From contig OX419755.1 in assembly GCA_948567375.1 (NCBI GenBank), positions 77,088,931 through 77,152,930 of the forward strand: a stretch of DNA of 64,000 nt, given 5' to 3'. The notes beneath the pieces were generated by a model. The model ran no database searches and was not told the DNA's origin. It saw nothing but the letters and a program-made list of their open reading frames with translations. Shown piece by piece: positions 33,151-46,387 of the stretch. The position numbers and the translations under genes were made by a program. The DNA is from Lunularia cruciata. Its lineage: Eukaryota; Streptophyta; Marchantiopsida; Lunulariales; Lunulariaceae. How positions within the stretch are numbered: the first letter of the stretch is position 1; every line of letters starts with the position of its first letter.

Positions 33151-35228
33151 GTGATTGTAGGGGTGGATTTGAGGAAAAGAGAGTTTAGAATAGAATTTGA
33201 AGAGAGTGTTGAGAGGATCCAAAAACCTACACCACTTGGAGGAAAGGGTGAGTCTAAGTGTTTTCTATGTGAAGAGAAGGGACATAAGGTAGGTTCATGT
33301 CCATTGACTTTTGAGAGCAAGAAATTGAGGGAAAGGAGAGGCTTACTTGACTTAAACTCCATGGTAGCTTTGGTAAACTTGACATGAAATTTTCTATAGG
33401 AGTATAATTGCTGATTTTCATCCATTAAGGAGTTGAATGCAATAATAGATCAAGGTATTGGATCATTGTTCCAAGGAGAGTTGGGGCTAGATGTGATGAA
33501 GAAATTTCAAGCTTTCATATCATACATGCATCAACAACAAGAGGATGAGAGATGAGAGCTTTTATAAATGAAAGCATTGCAAGTTGTGGTCAATAAGAAT
33601 GCTTAGTTTGAAAGAGATTTCAAAGCTTATGAGATTTATGAGTTGTAGATGGATGTGACCAGGTTTTTGATAAGAATAGAGTCTCCTCATTTGAATTTGC
33701 TTTCATACTTGAGTTGAGAGATATAATCAACAGGTTAGCACAAGCAAGAAGAGAGGATTGGCTACCTTTTGTACATGCATTGTTGGATGAGTTCTTTATG
33801 GAGGATTTTGAGAGGGTGGCAAGAAGATCATTTTTGGAGTGGATAGAGGGAGAAAATGAGCATCTAATTATGACTAAAATTTTGAAGGAGTTTTAGGGGA
33901 TGCTTGAATAGCTTCCTAGGTTAGAGAAGCTTAGTTTGGATGTAGAGAAGATTGAGTTTCTTGCAAGTTGCAGATCTTATGTTACATGAGAAACTAGAGG
34001 TAACTCTTTGGAGAACAAAGCCAAGGAGAGAGGCCTCACACCAATTGGAGAGATGCTGAAGATTACATATCATTGTTGACAAAGAGACAAGTGCATAAAG
34101 ATAAACCATTGTCAACTACACCTGTACTTGTTATTGAAAATAATGTTTCTCATGAAGAGCCAACAAGCAAGGGGAAGGTTGTGTTATCTAGTCCTAGGGC
34201 GGGTGACATTTTAGTTGAGGATATAGTAAGCATGTTCAAGGATCTAAAACTTCAAATGTCTAAGATTGAGGCTACAAACAAGCAAATTGGTAATGAGATG
34301 GTGAATAAACAGCAAGGAATTGCATCTAAGGATGGTCAAGGGTTGTATTTTTTTATGCATATAGTGTGATAGTCTGACTTATCAAAGAATTAGTATAGGA
34401 AATCTAAGAATCTTTGCAAAAAAGATTCAACTTCTCCAAGGATGGCCTAATTGATTTGAAGGATACAAATGACCAATGAAGCCAAATTTTGGCAAAAGAG
34501 GTTTGAAGAAGTTAGCTGAGGATATTCTTACTTTGCATGTAGTATCATTGGTGGAAGTTATGACTTGTTACATGCAAGTAGAGGACAAGGAGAAGTTGCT
34601 TGACATTATATGGTCACAAGTTCAAAATTTTATCCATATGTAGAATGTGTCTAGAGATGTACAACAAGGGATAAGAAATACTATCAAAAAGTCAACAAGT
34701 TTGAATGACTTGTTGATTTTATGTTTGTTCATGCTTACATTGCAAAGACCAAGTATGATATCTTGGTGGAGTAGAAGAGAGTGCAATATAACAATGAGGA
34801 ATCCCAGCCATCAAAGTGGCAAACATGAGTAGGAGGGAGACCTACATCAGAGCCTAAAGTGAAGGGGAAACAACCGGTTGGGAAGGACTACCATGAATGA
34901 AGGGATGGCTAAAGAAAAAACTCAACAAAAATTTAAAGGAGGTGAGAAATAAAAAGAGGCAAATTACCTCTGTCCACACTCTAATCTAAGATAGAAGCCA
35001 CAATTGATTTGAGAAAGATTTTGGAGGATAGGATCTTGACTCTTGGAATGGTGTAGAATTTACACTTTGGGAAGTACTTGGCATGGCTAAGAGGGATTTT
35101 CATCATGTGATAATTAATATAATCAAGCAAAAGTGCTATGCAGTAGAAGGGCCTAGGTTTACTAAAGCTCAAACTGCAGAATTTTATCAAGGAAGGGTAG
35201 TAGAAGATAAGATAGTGTGCTAAATTCC
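33151..35228 (+). pseudogene. gag: Element F gag remnant with zinc knuckle
   Basis: A CX2CX4HX4C knuckle, CFLCEEKGHKVGSC, is intact at 33259-33300, in a frame of 78 codons. Further frames (33714-33896; 34073-34369 with DILVEDIVSMFKDLKLQMSK, a probable coiled coil) are separated by stops. The last part (near 34990-35200; IDLRKILEDRILTLGM) is the region leading to the protease. Its knuckle stands N-terminal to long sequence, unlike E1, where it is at the gag C-terminus. Confidence 0.75.
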
Positions 35229-35599
35229 TTCATTTCTACAAAAAAACCAAGGAGAGAAATAGGAGAATGGAAGACCAAAGTCAAAGATCACATTGGGCCT
35301 CCAAATGCATAACATGAGCTTGGGATTTGGTATTTATAGTGAACATAAAAGGCTCTGAGAAGCTTCTCAAGATTCTTTCTAAAAGCCACCTTCTTAGAAT
35401 GCAAGCTAAGCTCATCTCGAAGCTTCCCAAGAAGCTTCCTCCTACAAGTTGCCTACTTGGCATACACATTATCCAATACTTGGAAGGTAACAACAAGCTT
35501 CCTAGATGCTTCTAGAACATTCTTATAATTCTTGGCTAATTTGGCTTATTTGCTACTTTGTTAGTCTTGACTAACTCATCAATAAACTCCATATTGTTA
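35229..35599 (-). repeat. Solo LTR of the E2 family inserted in element F
   Basis: The reverse complement aligns with the E2 LTR along its length: the GGAGAGAAATA … ATGGAA start, ACATGAGCTT, the GAGAAGCTTCTCAAG block, the CTAACT and TATTTGCT blocks, and ATATTGTTA at the end. AAATTCC stands on both sides (35222-35228 and 35600-35606), a likely target duplication. It interrupts the gag-protease coding stretch. GAAGCTTC blocks are kept. Confidence 0.85.
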
Positions 35600-35639
35600 A
35601 AATTCCAAAGCTACCCATAAAAGCAATCAGGTGAGATTT

Positions 35640-36225
35640 GAGGATGAAGTTGGAGCCAAGGAGAAAGGGAGCCATTTTAGCTACAATCATTAGGTGAGAG
35701 CTACAATAGAAACACTAGTGAAGTTGGAAGGTTTGGATGAGCCGATTGTAGCTTTGATTGATCATGGTTCTACATTGAATCTTATTTCCAAGGATTTATA
35801 TGATGTGGGGCTATGATGTTTTGATACTTATCATGATTGCAAGGTCAAAGGAGTGAAAAGCAATAGAAGTGAGTTGCATGGAGCATGTTCTAATATCAAG
35901 GTGACTATTAGGGATGTTAATGCCTTCCAAAACTTCTTTATCTATGAAAAGCCTACATATCCCATCTTGTTAAGCTAACCTTGTATTAAGGGACTGAGAA
36001 CAAAGACCAAGGTTTTGGATGATGGATCTGCATATCCCTGGATAAGGATCAGGAATTGCAAAAAAACAGTCTTGACTATTTGTGCCAACCATCACAAGAA
36101 TAAGGACAAATTGAGAGATATGTCCTTACCCAAGATAAGGAGGAGTTACCTCAAAAATTCCCTTATCTTCTTGAAAAGGGGGTTTTTTGAGGGATGCCAT
36201 TACAAATCAAGAACATGGTGGCACT
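35640..36225 (+). pseudogene. Element F protease remnant
   Basis: ETLVKLEGLDEPIVALIDHG, then STLNLISKDLYDVGL, near 35700-35810: an aspartic protease active site with D-H-G-S in place of D-S-G-S. A later frame (36015-36227) reads ICANHHKNKDKLRDMSLPKI, the linker before RT. Stops separate the parts. Confidence 0.83.
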
Positions 36226-36599
36226 AATTATAAGGATTCTTGCTTCACAAAGACAAAGAGAAGCTCTTTTATATAGTTTTTTCATGTGTCATACAAGATG
36301 ATTTTGTATCATTAACTAGAGTCAAAGAATTAGGGGGAGAAGGAAGAAATTATGTATAAAGTATGTAGAGTGTGTTTGTGGAAGAAGAAGAAATGGAGAG
36401 GGAAGAACTTGTATCAAATTTTTAGAAGAGCAATATTTTGTATATGATTAAAGTAAGTTGTCCAAGATTATGATGATTTTGTGCAGATGAACAAAGAAAG
36501 AGTTGTACATAAATGCTCCAAGGAGGTTTATGATATAATGGATGATTTTTGCTAAAAAGAAGAGAATTTTTTGGTATCAAGAGGCAATGTTTGAAACAA

Positions 36600-38290
36600 A
36601 GTATAAAACTATCAACAAGAAGGTGAAGCCAATTGCTCAATTGCTACTTGTGGACTCAGTGCAACAGTTGGGATAGACAGCCAAGGAGAAAAGTCTTAAA
36701 GAACCTGCAAGGGTGGGTCATTGATTCACAAAGGAGCCTTTGAAGTTGCTAAAGATTGCAAAAGGATATCTTACTACAAATGAAGAGAAGAAAATATTTA
36801 CCAAAATGTTATCTAAACATGGTAAAGTCTTTGCTTTTCAACCATAAGAAATAGGATGTGTATATCTAGCTATGGCATTGCCTGTGATCATTTTCACAAT
36901 TGCACATGTTCCATGGAATTTGAGACCAATTCCTATTCTGAAAGCTCATTTTCCAAGTCTCATTTCTTTGTTTAATGAGAAGGTCCAAATGGGAATTTTA
37001 GAGCCATCTATAGCTCTATATCTTAGTAGGTGGTTTATAATTCCCAAGAAGAATTGGAAACTTAGGTTTATATAGGATATGCAACTTGTGAACCAAAGTT
37101 ACCATTAGGAACATGGATGAAGGTCCTATAGTGGAGGAGTTTGCAAAGGAATTTATAGGTAGGTCCATTTACTCAATGAGAGACATGTCTTCTAGTTATG
37201 ATCAATTTCAATTAGCTAAGGAGAGCAGCGATATTCACAATAATGAGAATGTGTACCTTACCTCAAGGAGCCACAAATTCTCTAGCCCATATGATAAGTA
37301 GTATGCATAAGCGTGTATGAGACTTCATTCTAAAGAAAAAAATTCCTTTCTTGGATGATGTACCTATCAAAGGATGTGAGGATGTGTAGAAATAGAGAAG
37401 GATGAGCGAGTAGATAGATCGGGTTGCAAGAAAGTTATTGCATATCATATAATAGATTCTCACAAAATTCTTTCAAGGTTGGAAGAAATATATGTAATGT
37501 TTTCAAGGTAGAAACCAATGTTTGGAGTTCATGAAGTAGTGGCCATTTGTGCGAGTCATATGGTAGGAAGCCAAGTTCGGAGAAAGTGCAAGCCATAGTG
37601 AGCATTTACAAGATATGCAACATTAGGACAAAGATAAGGAGGTTTTTAGTGCGTGCCTTTTTAGGTGCTTCTAGGTATTTAACAAGAGTTGGATTCCTCA
37701 CTTTGCATAATGTAGTGGATCCTTTGTATCAACTATTGAGAAAAGAGGAGAAATTTCAGTTGGAGGAGAAGCAGTTTTGTTCCATGCAAGAACTGAAGAA
37801 ATTGCTAGTTTTTGCACCTATATTGAAGAAGGCATCATATAATGGAGATAAGTATGTCTTTCTTATAGTTGATACTAGCCCTATTGGTGTTGGTTGGGTA
37901 GAAGGACAAGAAGATGAGGATGGCCAAAGATATGTTGCCAGATTTGGTGCTAAGGGTTTAAACCAAAGGCAACAAGATTAGCATTAGGTTAAGGAGTTAC
38001 GGGGAATGGTTTTCATTCTAAAGGTAGATATGTAGTATCCTACAAGAGCACAATTGATGTGGAAATAGATTGTTGGCTAGTACTTGGTAGTGGCAAACAA
38101 TGATCACAAGTTGCTCAAATCTAGATATTTCTATGCTTAGGTGGATAGCATATATCAATACATTAAATTCAAATTTTAGGCACATTCATCAAGTGAGAAA
38201 TCTGGTGGCTAACATGTTATCTAGAGCAAAGTTCTATATTGAAAAAGAAATGATGGAAGAAGAAGATTGTGTTGGGGATGAATTTGTAGC
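36600..38290 (+). pseudogene. Element F RT and RNase H remnant
   Basis: RT: PWNLRPIPILKAHFPSLISL near 36915, ILEPSIALYLSRWFIIPKK near 37000, SSYDQFQLAKES near 37190, a broken FLDD region (FLSWMMY near 37350), then IIDSHKILSRLEEIY near 37440 and PSSEKVQAIVSI. RNase H: FLVRAFLGASRYLTRV, FLIVDTSPIGVGWVEGQEDE near 37860, RFGAKGLNQRQQD, and ISMLRWIAYINTLN near 38125 with ANMLSRAKF at the end. These motifs are typical of a non-chromodomain Ty3/Gypsy group. About a dozen stops or frameshifts. Confidence 0.9.
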
Positions 38291-38314
38291 ATAACAAGTA
38301 TAAAGGTTACTAGG

Positions 38315-38612
38315 GTGTCTATTGTCTTTGCTTTTGAGTCATTCTTTGAGAACTTGTTTGAAGGAGAATGGTTGTCAATCAGGAAGTACTTGACAACTCT
38401 AAGCAGAAAAGAAGGTTGGACAGGTAAGGTTTTCAAAGGGATTAGAGGAAAGGCATACAACTATTTCTTGAAAGAAGGAATTTTATGGAAGTATCTAAAG
38501 GGGACAAGTGGAATCCCTCGGAGAGTTGTTTGTGATCCTAAAACAAAGACTCAATTGATCAAGGCATTTCATGATAGTCTTTGGGTAGGAAATCAAGGTG
38601 TATGGGCCCTGA
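38315..38612 (+). pseudogene. Element F integrase start, truncated
   Basis: A frame with WTGKVFKGIRGKAYNYFLKE, ILWKYLKGTSGIPRRVV and AFHDSLWVGNQGVWA, the integrase N-terminal zinc region. Its first His is kept (H of FHDSLW) and the second is Asn (GNQG for GHRG). Element sequence stops after VWA at about 38612. Confidence 0.8.
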
Positions 38613-41600
38613 GTCATATGTGTTACAATACTAGCATAAATTTCTTAAATATAAGCATAATAAGAATAATTACTAATCTATGAATATAAGATACCTTTCT
38701 TGAATGTGATAATAACTTGGTCTTTGGAAATTTTATTTTACTTGTGTTAAGTGCAACCCAATGACTTATTGTTCTTAGGTATACTAAATAGAAGATTTAA
38801 TTTTTTTTTCAAGTATCTTAAGAGGTTTCAATGCTTCCCTTTCTTTAGGCCAAATTTGCTATGTATAAGTCATAAACTTCTTACTTTGTAAAATTGCTAA
38901 GAAGATGATAAATATTAGTATTTGATCATTGCTCACAAGCTAAGAAAGAATACATCCAACCTCTCTTGAACAAAGAAGCTAATTTTTGCACATGTGGCTA
39001 ATGAGTATTACAAGCAGATGGATATTTGAAGTTATGTATGGTCTTTCAAAATCCTTTGGATTTATTTACTTCCAACATTTTTTTGAATGCCAAATGACAT
39101 GCTAACTTACTATTCTTTACTTGGTATTATTTGTAAGATGTATCCACTCTTGAAGCCAATGGATATTACAAATGTATCTTAATATTGAATTTAAGATACA
39201 CAAAAATATATCTATGTTTTCAAATTAAATACATGGAAGACCTAAAGTTCTTACACATCCCTAAAACCAAAAAATTTGTTGAGTGTATCAACAAGTTTTC
39301 CATAAAATAATCTCTTTTGATAAAATTATATCCACTATATTTGAGAGACTTGTTTTGATAACTCTTGAAGATTCCTTTGAATGACATGGTTTATACAAGG
39401 TTTTCTTTAAACATTGTAGAGGTAGGAAAGATCTTATCTATTGACTTGGAGTTTCATGTTATTTTTTTGAGTGATTCCTATCACTAGGTGAATTGGTACA
39501 AGATAACTCCTAAATTTTAGATCCAAAAGAAGAAACAAAGAATGAACTTGAAGACTTGGAAGAATATGAGCTACTTTTATTTTTGTTGTAGAGGTTAAGC
39601 TCCACTTGGTGATGGAGAGAAATAGAAGTTTGTGTTATCACCTCCTTCATTGTCCTTACCTATAGAACTTGACTTTGTGTTAGAAGTGGAGGGAGATCTT
39701 AGTCTTTTGTTTGTTGTGCCAAGATCAAGAAAGATGAGAAGTTGAGAATTGAAGAAGTTTCTTTGAAGGTTTAGAAGAGGATTCATAGTTGAAAGGAGTT
39801 TTTGGATACACTTAGAAGCAAAAATCTGCCAAGCCTAAGATCTCTCTTATATAGAATCTTGTCTTTAGAGTTTATGCAATACATTTAGATAAAAAAAATA
39901 CCAAAGGTCAAGAATAAGAGAGAAGATGTGGGATCATAATATCTAAACTAGACACAAAGTATAAGAAATGCTTCAACTAAGGTATAGATATAATTATTTG
40001 CAAGTCCATAATAGAGATATTCAATATTTGAAAAATGAGCGTACAAAGCACTTCACTCTAACCATAGTAGGTCTACCTTATTGCTAGAACATAAAAGATT
40101 GCATACATGATGATTGTCAAGCATTTACTGCATGATAATATATATAAAATACACGTATTCCTTTTTGCAAAGATAGCCACTTTGTATTAGTCCTTATTCA
40201 TCTTTCATAGCTTGTATCAATGGATAGATGTTTTGAATGCATTTAAGGATTTCAATGAAAATATTGTCAGAGTTGGGCTGTGGTACAACACAAACTTCAA
40301 GAATGTTAGCAAATATCATATTACCAACAAGTAAGAGATGTGTGCAATTTGCTTCTAGTCTGAAGATGGCAAGATGCACATAGAGCTATTTGGCTAGTGC
40401 AATAAGGTGAATAAGGAAGTCCTTAGTACGATAGAGGCTCTGGCCTATATGTACAAGATTATCCTTGACAATGAGAAGTTAGCAAACATCTATCACAAGC
40501 CACAAAAGTTAATTGATGAGTTGATTGTTACTTCTAAAAGCAACATTTAGGTAAGAGATTATATTTTGGTTGGTGAACCATGTTAGTTTGTGCATTACAA
40601 GTGGGAGATCACCGTATAGCTATCAAGAGGGACCTTCAGTTGTACTTGTGCTTGGTTTCTCTAGTCATTCTCTTGAAGATTGTACCAAGATAGACTTTGA
40701 GAATTACAAATGGAGTACTTTATAATAAGTATGTAGAACATATAGAATACTTAGATGATGATGCTTTCATTAAGTTTGTTGTGCATTTTGTTGAGGTTGG
40801 GTAAAGTGAAGTTATTGGAAAGAAGAAGCTCTTAAAGGTCAATAAGAAGAAATTCTTATTTGAAATGTGTAGCTTTATCCTCTCTTTTATTTTGATCCTT
40901 TCTTGATGAACTTATTATTGGTACAAGAGTTTTTTTGAAGCAAAAGATATTTAGGGTTTGAGAAATTTTGAGGTATTTGGGTTTTTGCAAGCTAGTTTTG
41001 CTATTTTGAGATCCAAGGTCAAGACCAACAGGAGAGGTTTTGGTGAAATAAATGAAATTGAGGCAATCGCATTGACTAAAATATTAAAAGATTCAATTTG
41101 TGTTTTGGAATTTGGATCTATCTTGATTGCTCCCCAGATTTTGAAAGACATCAATTTGTATTTTAATCCAGATCTATGTTAGATAAATTGTTAGATTATA
41201 ATAGATAAATATGAAATTATTTTTTAAAAATGAATAATATGCAACCACTTTAAATATTGTGTCAACATATGGGTAAGATGTCCTACAAGAGTTGTTAAGT
41301 ATCTTATATATAATTCACATGTATTCTAAAACACGATGGATTACAATTCAAGAATCTTGATTTTCCTTCTACATCCTCAACATTGTGGATATGGTTGAAA
41401 AAGATTCTATATCTTACTTTGTACTCTCTTGAATTTTTTTTTGTGATTTTGAATTTCACAAAGTATCAAAATTTCAGAATCTCAAATTTTTCCTTAATGT
41501 ATAAAAATAAAACAAATAGAGTCTTTTAGATCCTTTCTATACTCTTTTGTTTATCCTTATCATTTAAAATATTTAAAAATGAACCTAAGGATCTAAAGTT

Positions 41601-42485
41601 AAGAGAAAAATTAGAATTATATGTTTATTTTTTCTTATGTAACCAACCTGATTTGCTTTGTTCTTTCATAATAAGATATATCTAAAATATATTTAATTTA
41701 GTTCTTGAAATGTATTAAATGAAATTTAAATTTTATTTATGGATAATATTTTTATAATTAAATACATCAAAATGATGTTAAAATAAATTTAATCATAATC
41801 TCATAAATAGTATAAATTAAATGCATCAAATACAAGATATAAATTTTTGTACATTGACATTGTTTATTAATTGTAACAATAGGATTGAGTTCTAAAACTT
41901 CTTACTATTTCTTTGATTAAATGTGCATGAGTTTTAGAAACAGATATTTGGATTTATGTACATTTTATGGAGATTAAGTATATGTACATTGGATTTGGAT
42001 TTATGTAAATTTTATGGATATTAAATTATTTTTTCCAAATCAAATAGTATATTTAACTAGGTAGAAATGTATGTTTGGAGGTAAGAAGATAGATAATTTG
42101 AATTATAATTCAAGGCTTCAAAATATGAATCTTTTACAAAGATATTTGTGGCAAAATTTAGATTGATCTTACTCATAGAACTATGATGGTTGCCAATCCT
42201 TGTGGTGAGTGTAGTATATGATTACAATGTCTTTGATATTTTAAGCTCCTACAATTTCAAAATATGCACTTCTATCTTCAATCTATCAAGTGTTTTCTTT
42301 GATGTACTTGGACTTATATATTATACTCACTAAGCACTAATACATGATGAAGAGAAAGAGGTAGACAGTACTAAATTAAAACACCATTGAGGACATATAT
42401 TATTCCTTGCAAATGTCCGAAACCTAGTGTAAATGACTATTTATGCTTTTTATCAAGTTGGGTATTATAGAAACGCATCAAACTC
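38613..42485. other. AT-rich stretch without recognised genes
   Basis: Very AT-rich, especially 41200-42100. Short frames only. A minus-strand frame at 39786-39595 begins MNPLLNLQRNFFNSQLLIFL and is Ser/Thr/Asn-rich, with no known motif. 40180-40860 gives weak plus-strand peptides (LYLCLVSLVILLKI; HIEYLDDDAFIKFVVHFVEVG) across stops and could be an old pseudogene, of unknown kind. Confidence 0.4.
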
Positions 42486-42539
42486 TTATATTAAAGAAAT
42501 TTTTTACAAGTCTCATTTTTTTGGGTCATCTAGAACATG

Positions 42540-43260
42540 GTCCTTTGTAGATTGAATCAGGTTTCCTTTGGACACCAACAACACTTGACCAAATGCTAAA
42601 AAAATATTCCCAAAGGAAAAAAGAAAAAGGAGTATAAGGCACCAAGAAGTGCAATGTGGAAAATGAGCACAAGTCCCAAAGAAATAAGAGACTAAAAAAA
42701 AACAAGAGTACGAGGCACCAAGGGGAAAATGAGCACATGACAAAAACAAAAAGTGCTAAAAGTTGATAAAAGAATACAACCAAAGGTGAGAGAAAGAAAC
42801 AAAGTATAATCTACTACTAAATTGTGTGATATAGGTCCTCCAAGTATATATGGTAAATGGGGAGAGAGTGTACTAGAGATGATTGGAGCTCTCATTGTTG
42901 TTGCACATCTATGAAGACCCAAAGCTCCAAAGCACTTTAAGGTGATAAAGACTCGTTGATAAAAATAACAGGTGAGTATGGTAGGAGAGACAACCAGAGC
43001 TCTTCTCTTCTATAAAAGATCTTGTGTTGCCTCTAAAAGAAGGTCATTGAATTGGTGATGAAGATGCACACAAATCTCTATAGCCAAAGGTACAAAAGTA
43101 TCAAAGAATAGCCATGGGATGTAATTGTCTTCCTTCCTCTTAGAGGAAATGATTATTGCTACTCTTGCTTGAATGTTAGGTTGTGCTAATGATTCTACTT
43201 AGAGGGAGCTCACAACCACCACATGAAACAAGGTATATAATCCAAATGTGGATGTGACTA
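42540..43260 (+). repeat. Dispersed non-coding repeat, copy 2
   Basis: Diverged copy of 29815-30420 with the same block order and longer spacers. Purine-rich, with A-runs and GGCACCAAG words near 42640 and 42715. Confidence 0.6.
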
Positions 43261-45540
43261 TATTTTCTCTCATGTGCCAAGGAGATAGTCTAGGTGAATC
43301 TAAGAATGCTCAATTTGTACCTAAGACCAAATATATGATCTATGCCATTGCATTTTGGATGCATCATGAACTCAAGTTACCTCTCCATCATTATAAAATG
43401 TGTATGCTATGAGTGTCATATGTAGACCTCAAGCTTATTAGTCTAGTAGCCCTAGAAGCTTTGGATGTGATAACCCTAAACATAAGGAAAGTGCTATAGT
43501 GAACTCCTTACATGTGAAGCAAAAGAACTCAATCAAAAGGGAGGCATGGAGCTAAGGTTGGAGCCTTTCTCTTTGCATGAGAGAATTCTAGCTTTATTAA
43601 GGAAAGGTGTATCAAGGGAAGTGTTTGAAGAGTGTGGGTATGCATATGTATATTAAAATCTGCTTGAATCTTCCTAGGGTCTAATGATACAAAGTCAATA
43701 AATGTGGGGAGTGTTATTCATGCAAGGCATGGTAATAATTAAAGATCCAAATGAAGATATGACTAGTTATTATAAGTGCATGAATCCACCATCAAGATAG
43801 ATGCCAATGGAAAAATCCAATGATATTATAAGAACTTATTTTTTACAAGGAGACCACGAGAGCCCATACCCCTAAACAAGTTGATGGTGCAATAACCTCT
43901 TGCAATATAAGACTACATCTTCTATGGCTATGGGAAGAGCTATATGTACTCTATCCACTCATTTGATAGTTATGGGAGCATACATAACCATAATAAAATA
44001 AAGTGGAGAAAGTCTAGCATATTGTATTATCAAAATTAATCAGATGAAGTAAGAGTACTCTAGGGATATAAAATCTTGTCAAGATGGAAGACACTTGTGT
44101 ATTCCCCAAAAAAGAGAGTAAATGAGCAGGTTGTAGGTTGAACCAAAGTGTTTGATATAAACTAGCTACAAAAATCATCCTTTCTTAGAGGAGAGCCTAA
44201 AACTCTCAAGCTTCTTACTGAGAACTAGAACCTTGGTGGGAAGTCCAAGGGAGCAAGGATAGCGTATGGACTCCAAACCTTACATTTATGAGTTTTGAAT
44301 CATGAACCCAAGATCTTACACAAAGTATAAAAAGTAGACAAGGCTTGAATTACATCCTCCAAAGGGCCCAATTTGTGAGTATCATCTAGAAGTGATGAGA
44401 AAATACATGAATAAAATGTGGTTGCAACCTCCTACAAAGTTGTGTAGTGAATGATGGTAAATAAAGGTGCACTTATGGGATCTTCCTAATGTATGGACTT
44501 GGCAGATTCCATTTGTGTGAAGTCCCTTGTGATAGTATGGTGAGTATACAACAAGGGTGTCTTTATGTCATAGAAAGCGCATACAAATGGGCCAATGAGT
44601 AGATTTGATCTCCAATTGAGCAAAGAACACAAAATAAAGCTAGATAAGAACTAATAATAACTTTCCTTGCAACCACTTAGAGTAACATGTCACACAAAAA
44701 CGCAAAAGTAACAGAAAAAAATGATGTGAAGTAAAAAGGAAAAAAAAAGTGATAAAGCTATAAAAAAAGTATGTGAGACTCAATGTAGGGAAACAAAAAT
44801 AGAATTGGAAATAGGGTGAACATTGGATGTCTCCTTTGAAGAAGAAAGGAGATAAGATATAGCAAACAAGCAAAAAATGCTAAAGGGTACTAGACCCAAG
44901 ATAATATGCAAACAAAAAGCAAAGAAAAGTGGACATAAAATCTGATGTGTCTAGGAAGATAATCAAGTACATGATCAGAAACCAATCTTGATGGCTCACC
45001 CATTGAGAAACACAAAGAATGGAGTAAAGCATGAGTGAAATACTCTATATGCTATAGCTCCACATTTGGGTGATAGTCATATAGGAAAGAAGGAAAGTCA
45101 TAAATGGTAGGTGGAAAGAGAATCTACAAGGCATATAAAATATTAGTGGAGAGGTAGAAGGTGAAAGTGCCTAAGTTGCACCTCCTTGACCTAATATCAT
45201 GTAATAACAAAGACATTGATGCTTTGGAGTAGAGCATGCAACTATGAGAACTCCATGATCCTCCTAGTTATAATTTGGGCCCATATGGTATACTCATCTC
45301 ATAAGCTCGACCAATCTCCTTGCAAATTGATAAATCCTAGAGGCAATCTCTTGGTGGCCTAATGCACCCATGTGGGCTTGAAGGAGTAAATTCTACTATA
45401 TAAAGAGTGCTAATAAGTTCCAAGCAGAGGTATCAATATCCTATTCATTTGCCAAGATAGCTTGCAATTATAAGGAGAACACATAGTCCATTAGGCTTAA
45501 AGGCATACAGATTTTAATATACTTATGTGGTCCGGGTAAA
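43261..45540. other. Continuation of an unknown repeat, non-coding
   Basis: Moderately AT-rich, stops in all frames, no protein motif. Probably the rest of the element that carries copy 2, since no boundary is visible at 43260. Confidence 0.35.
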
Positions 45541-45545
45541 CCAAC

Positions 45546-45647
45546 TAGAAATGCATAAATAGGGTCAAGGGAATGTAGCCTTGAGTATAAGTCTAGGGAA
45601 AACAGTAGAAATGCATCAATAGGGTCAAGAGAATGTAGCCATGAATA
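45546..45647 (+). repeat. Two-unit tandem repeat, period 60 bp
   Basis: AGAAATGCATAAATAGGGTC and AGAAATGCATCAATAGGGTC start 60 bases apart. The second unit is interrupted by the solo LTR at 45648. Confidence 0.8.
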
Positions 45648-46387
45648 TGCAATACTCCGAGGACAAGAGGAGAGAGAAAACACAGATTTCCCACTCAATC
45701 TTCCAATGCCCCAAAGGAGCACCTTCTCTTTATTATATAGACAAAGAGGATCTCCTCCAAGGAAGCTCCACCAAAGGATATAGACATAGATAGGTGACAT
45801 TTCAGCAATCTCCACCCTTGGATTACTTACGTGGGTGGGTGACATGTCGGTCCTTGTCCTTTCTGGTTGGTCAAACAAGCTTTAATAGAAGGGAATCTTT
45901 TAGGGAAGCTTCTTGTAGGAATCTCAAAATCACATGGGTGAGGTACCATTGGAAAGCTCTCTATGAGATAAACTAGGGGGAGGGAATTCTAGCCTCCCAT
46001 TTGTTTAGATGGGGGGAATTTACATATTTTTGAGGCCTAATTCATCTGTTTAGGCCTCCAAAATTGCCTTCAAAGATTTCAGGCATATTTCAATTCCTAC
46101 TCTATTAGTAGAAGTCCACTTTTAGTGATATCTCTTTTTGAACATTTTAGTCCATCATGAGTAACATCCTTCCAAATGCTACTAAATCAATTCTCACCTT
46201 TAAATCATATGTCTAGCTATTGGTTCTAAGGTTTCCAAGTCTATTTTGGTTTCTACCCTATTAGTAGAAGTACTCTTTTGGTGATATTGCTATCTGATCT
46301 AATTTTTTCCATGATATATAACATCATTCCAGATATTACCAAACTGAATTTCACATCTAGATCAGATGGCTAGCTCTTGGTATTACA
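45648..46387 (-). repeat. Solo LTR of the E1 family
   Basis: From TGCAATACTCCG to GTATTACA, aligned along its length with the E1 5' LTR (5755-6488), with more differences and the same internal duplication. No E1 internal sequence follows. Flanks are GAATA and AAGTA. The adjoining 60-bp repeat unit gives the uninterrupted order as GAGTATAAGTC, consistent with a diverged 5-bp target duplication. Confidence 0.9.

Larger units (their letters stand above)
31557..38612 (+). mobile_element. F: old Ty3/Gypsy element, 3' part lost
   Basis: LTR, long leader, gag with zinc knuckle, protease, RT, RNase H and the start of integrase follow in order on the plus strand. It breaks off inside the integrase zinc domain at about 38612, and a minus-strand solo LTR of the E2 family is inserted between gag and protease. 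I cannot prove that this LTR belongs to this internal region because no good primer site follows it. Confidence 0.75.

Noticed and set aside
40180..40860. Possible host pseudogene
   Set aside because: Only short peptides across stops, with no family recognised; left in the unassigned region.
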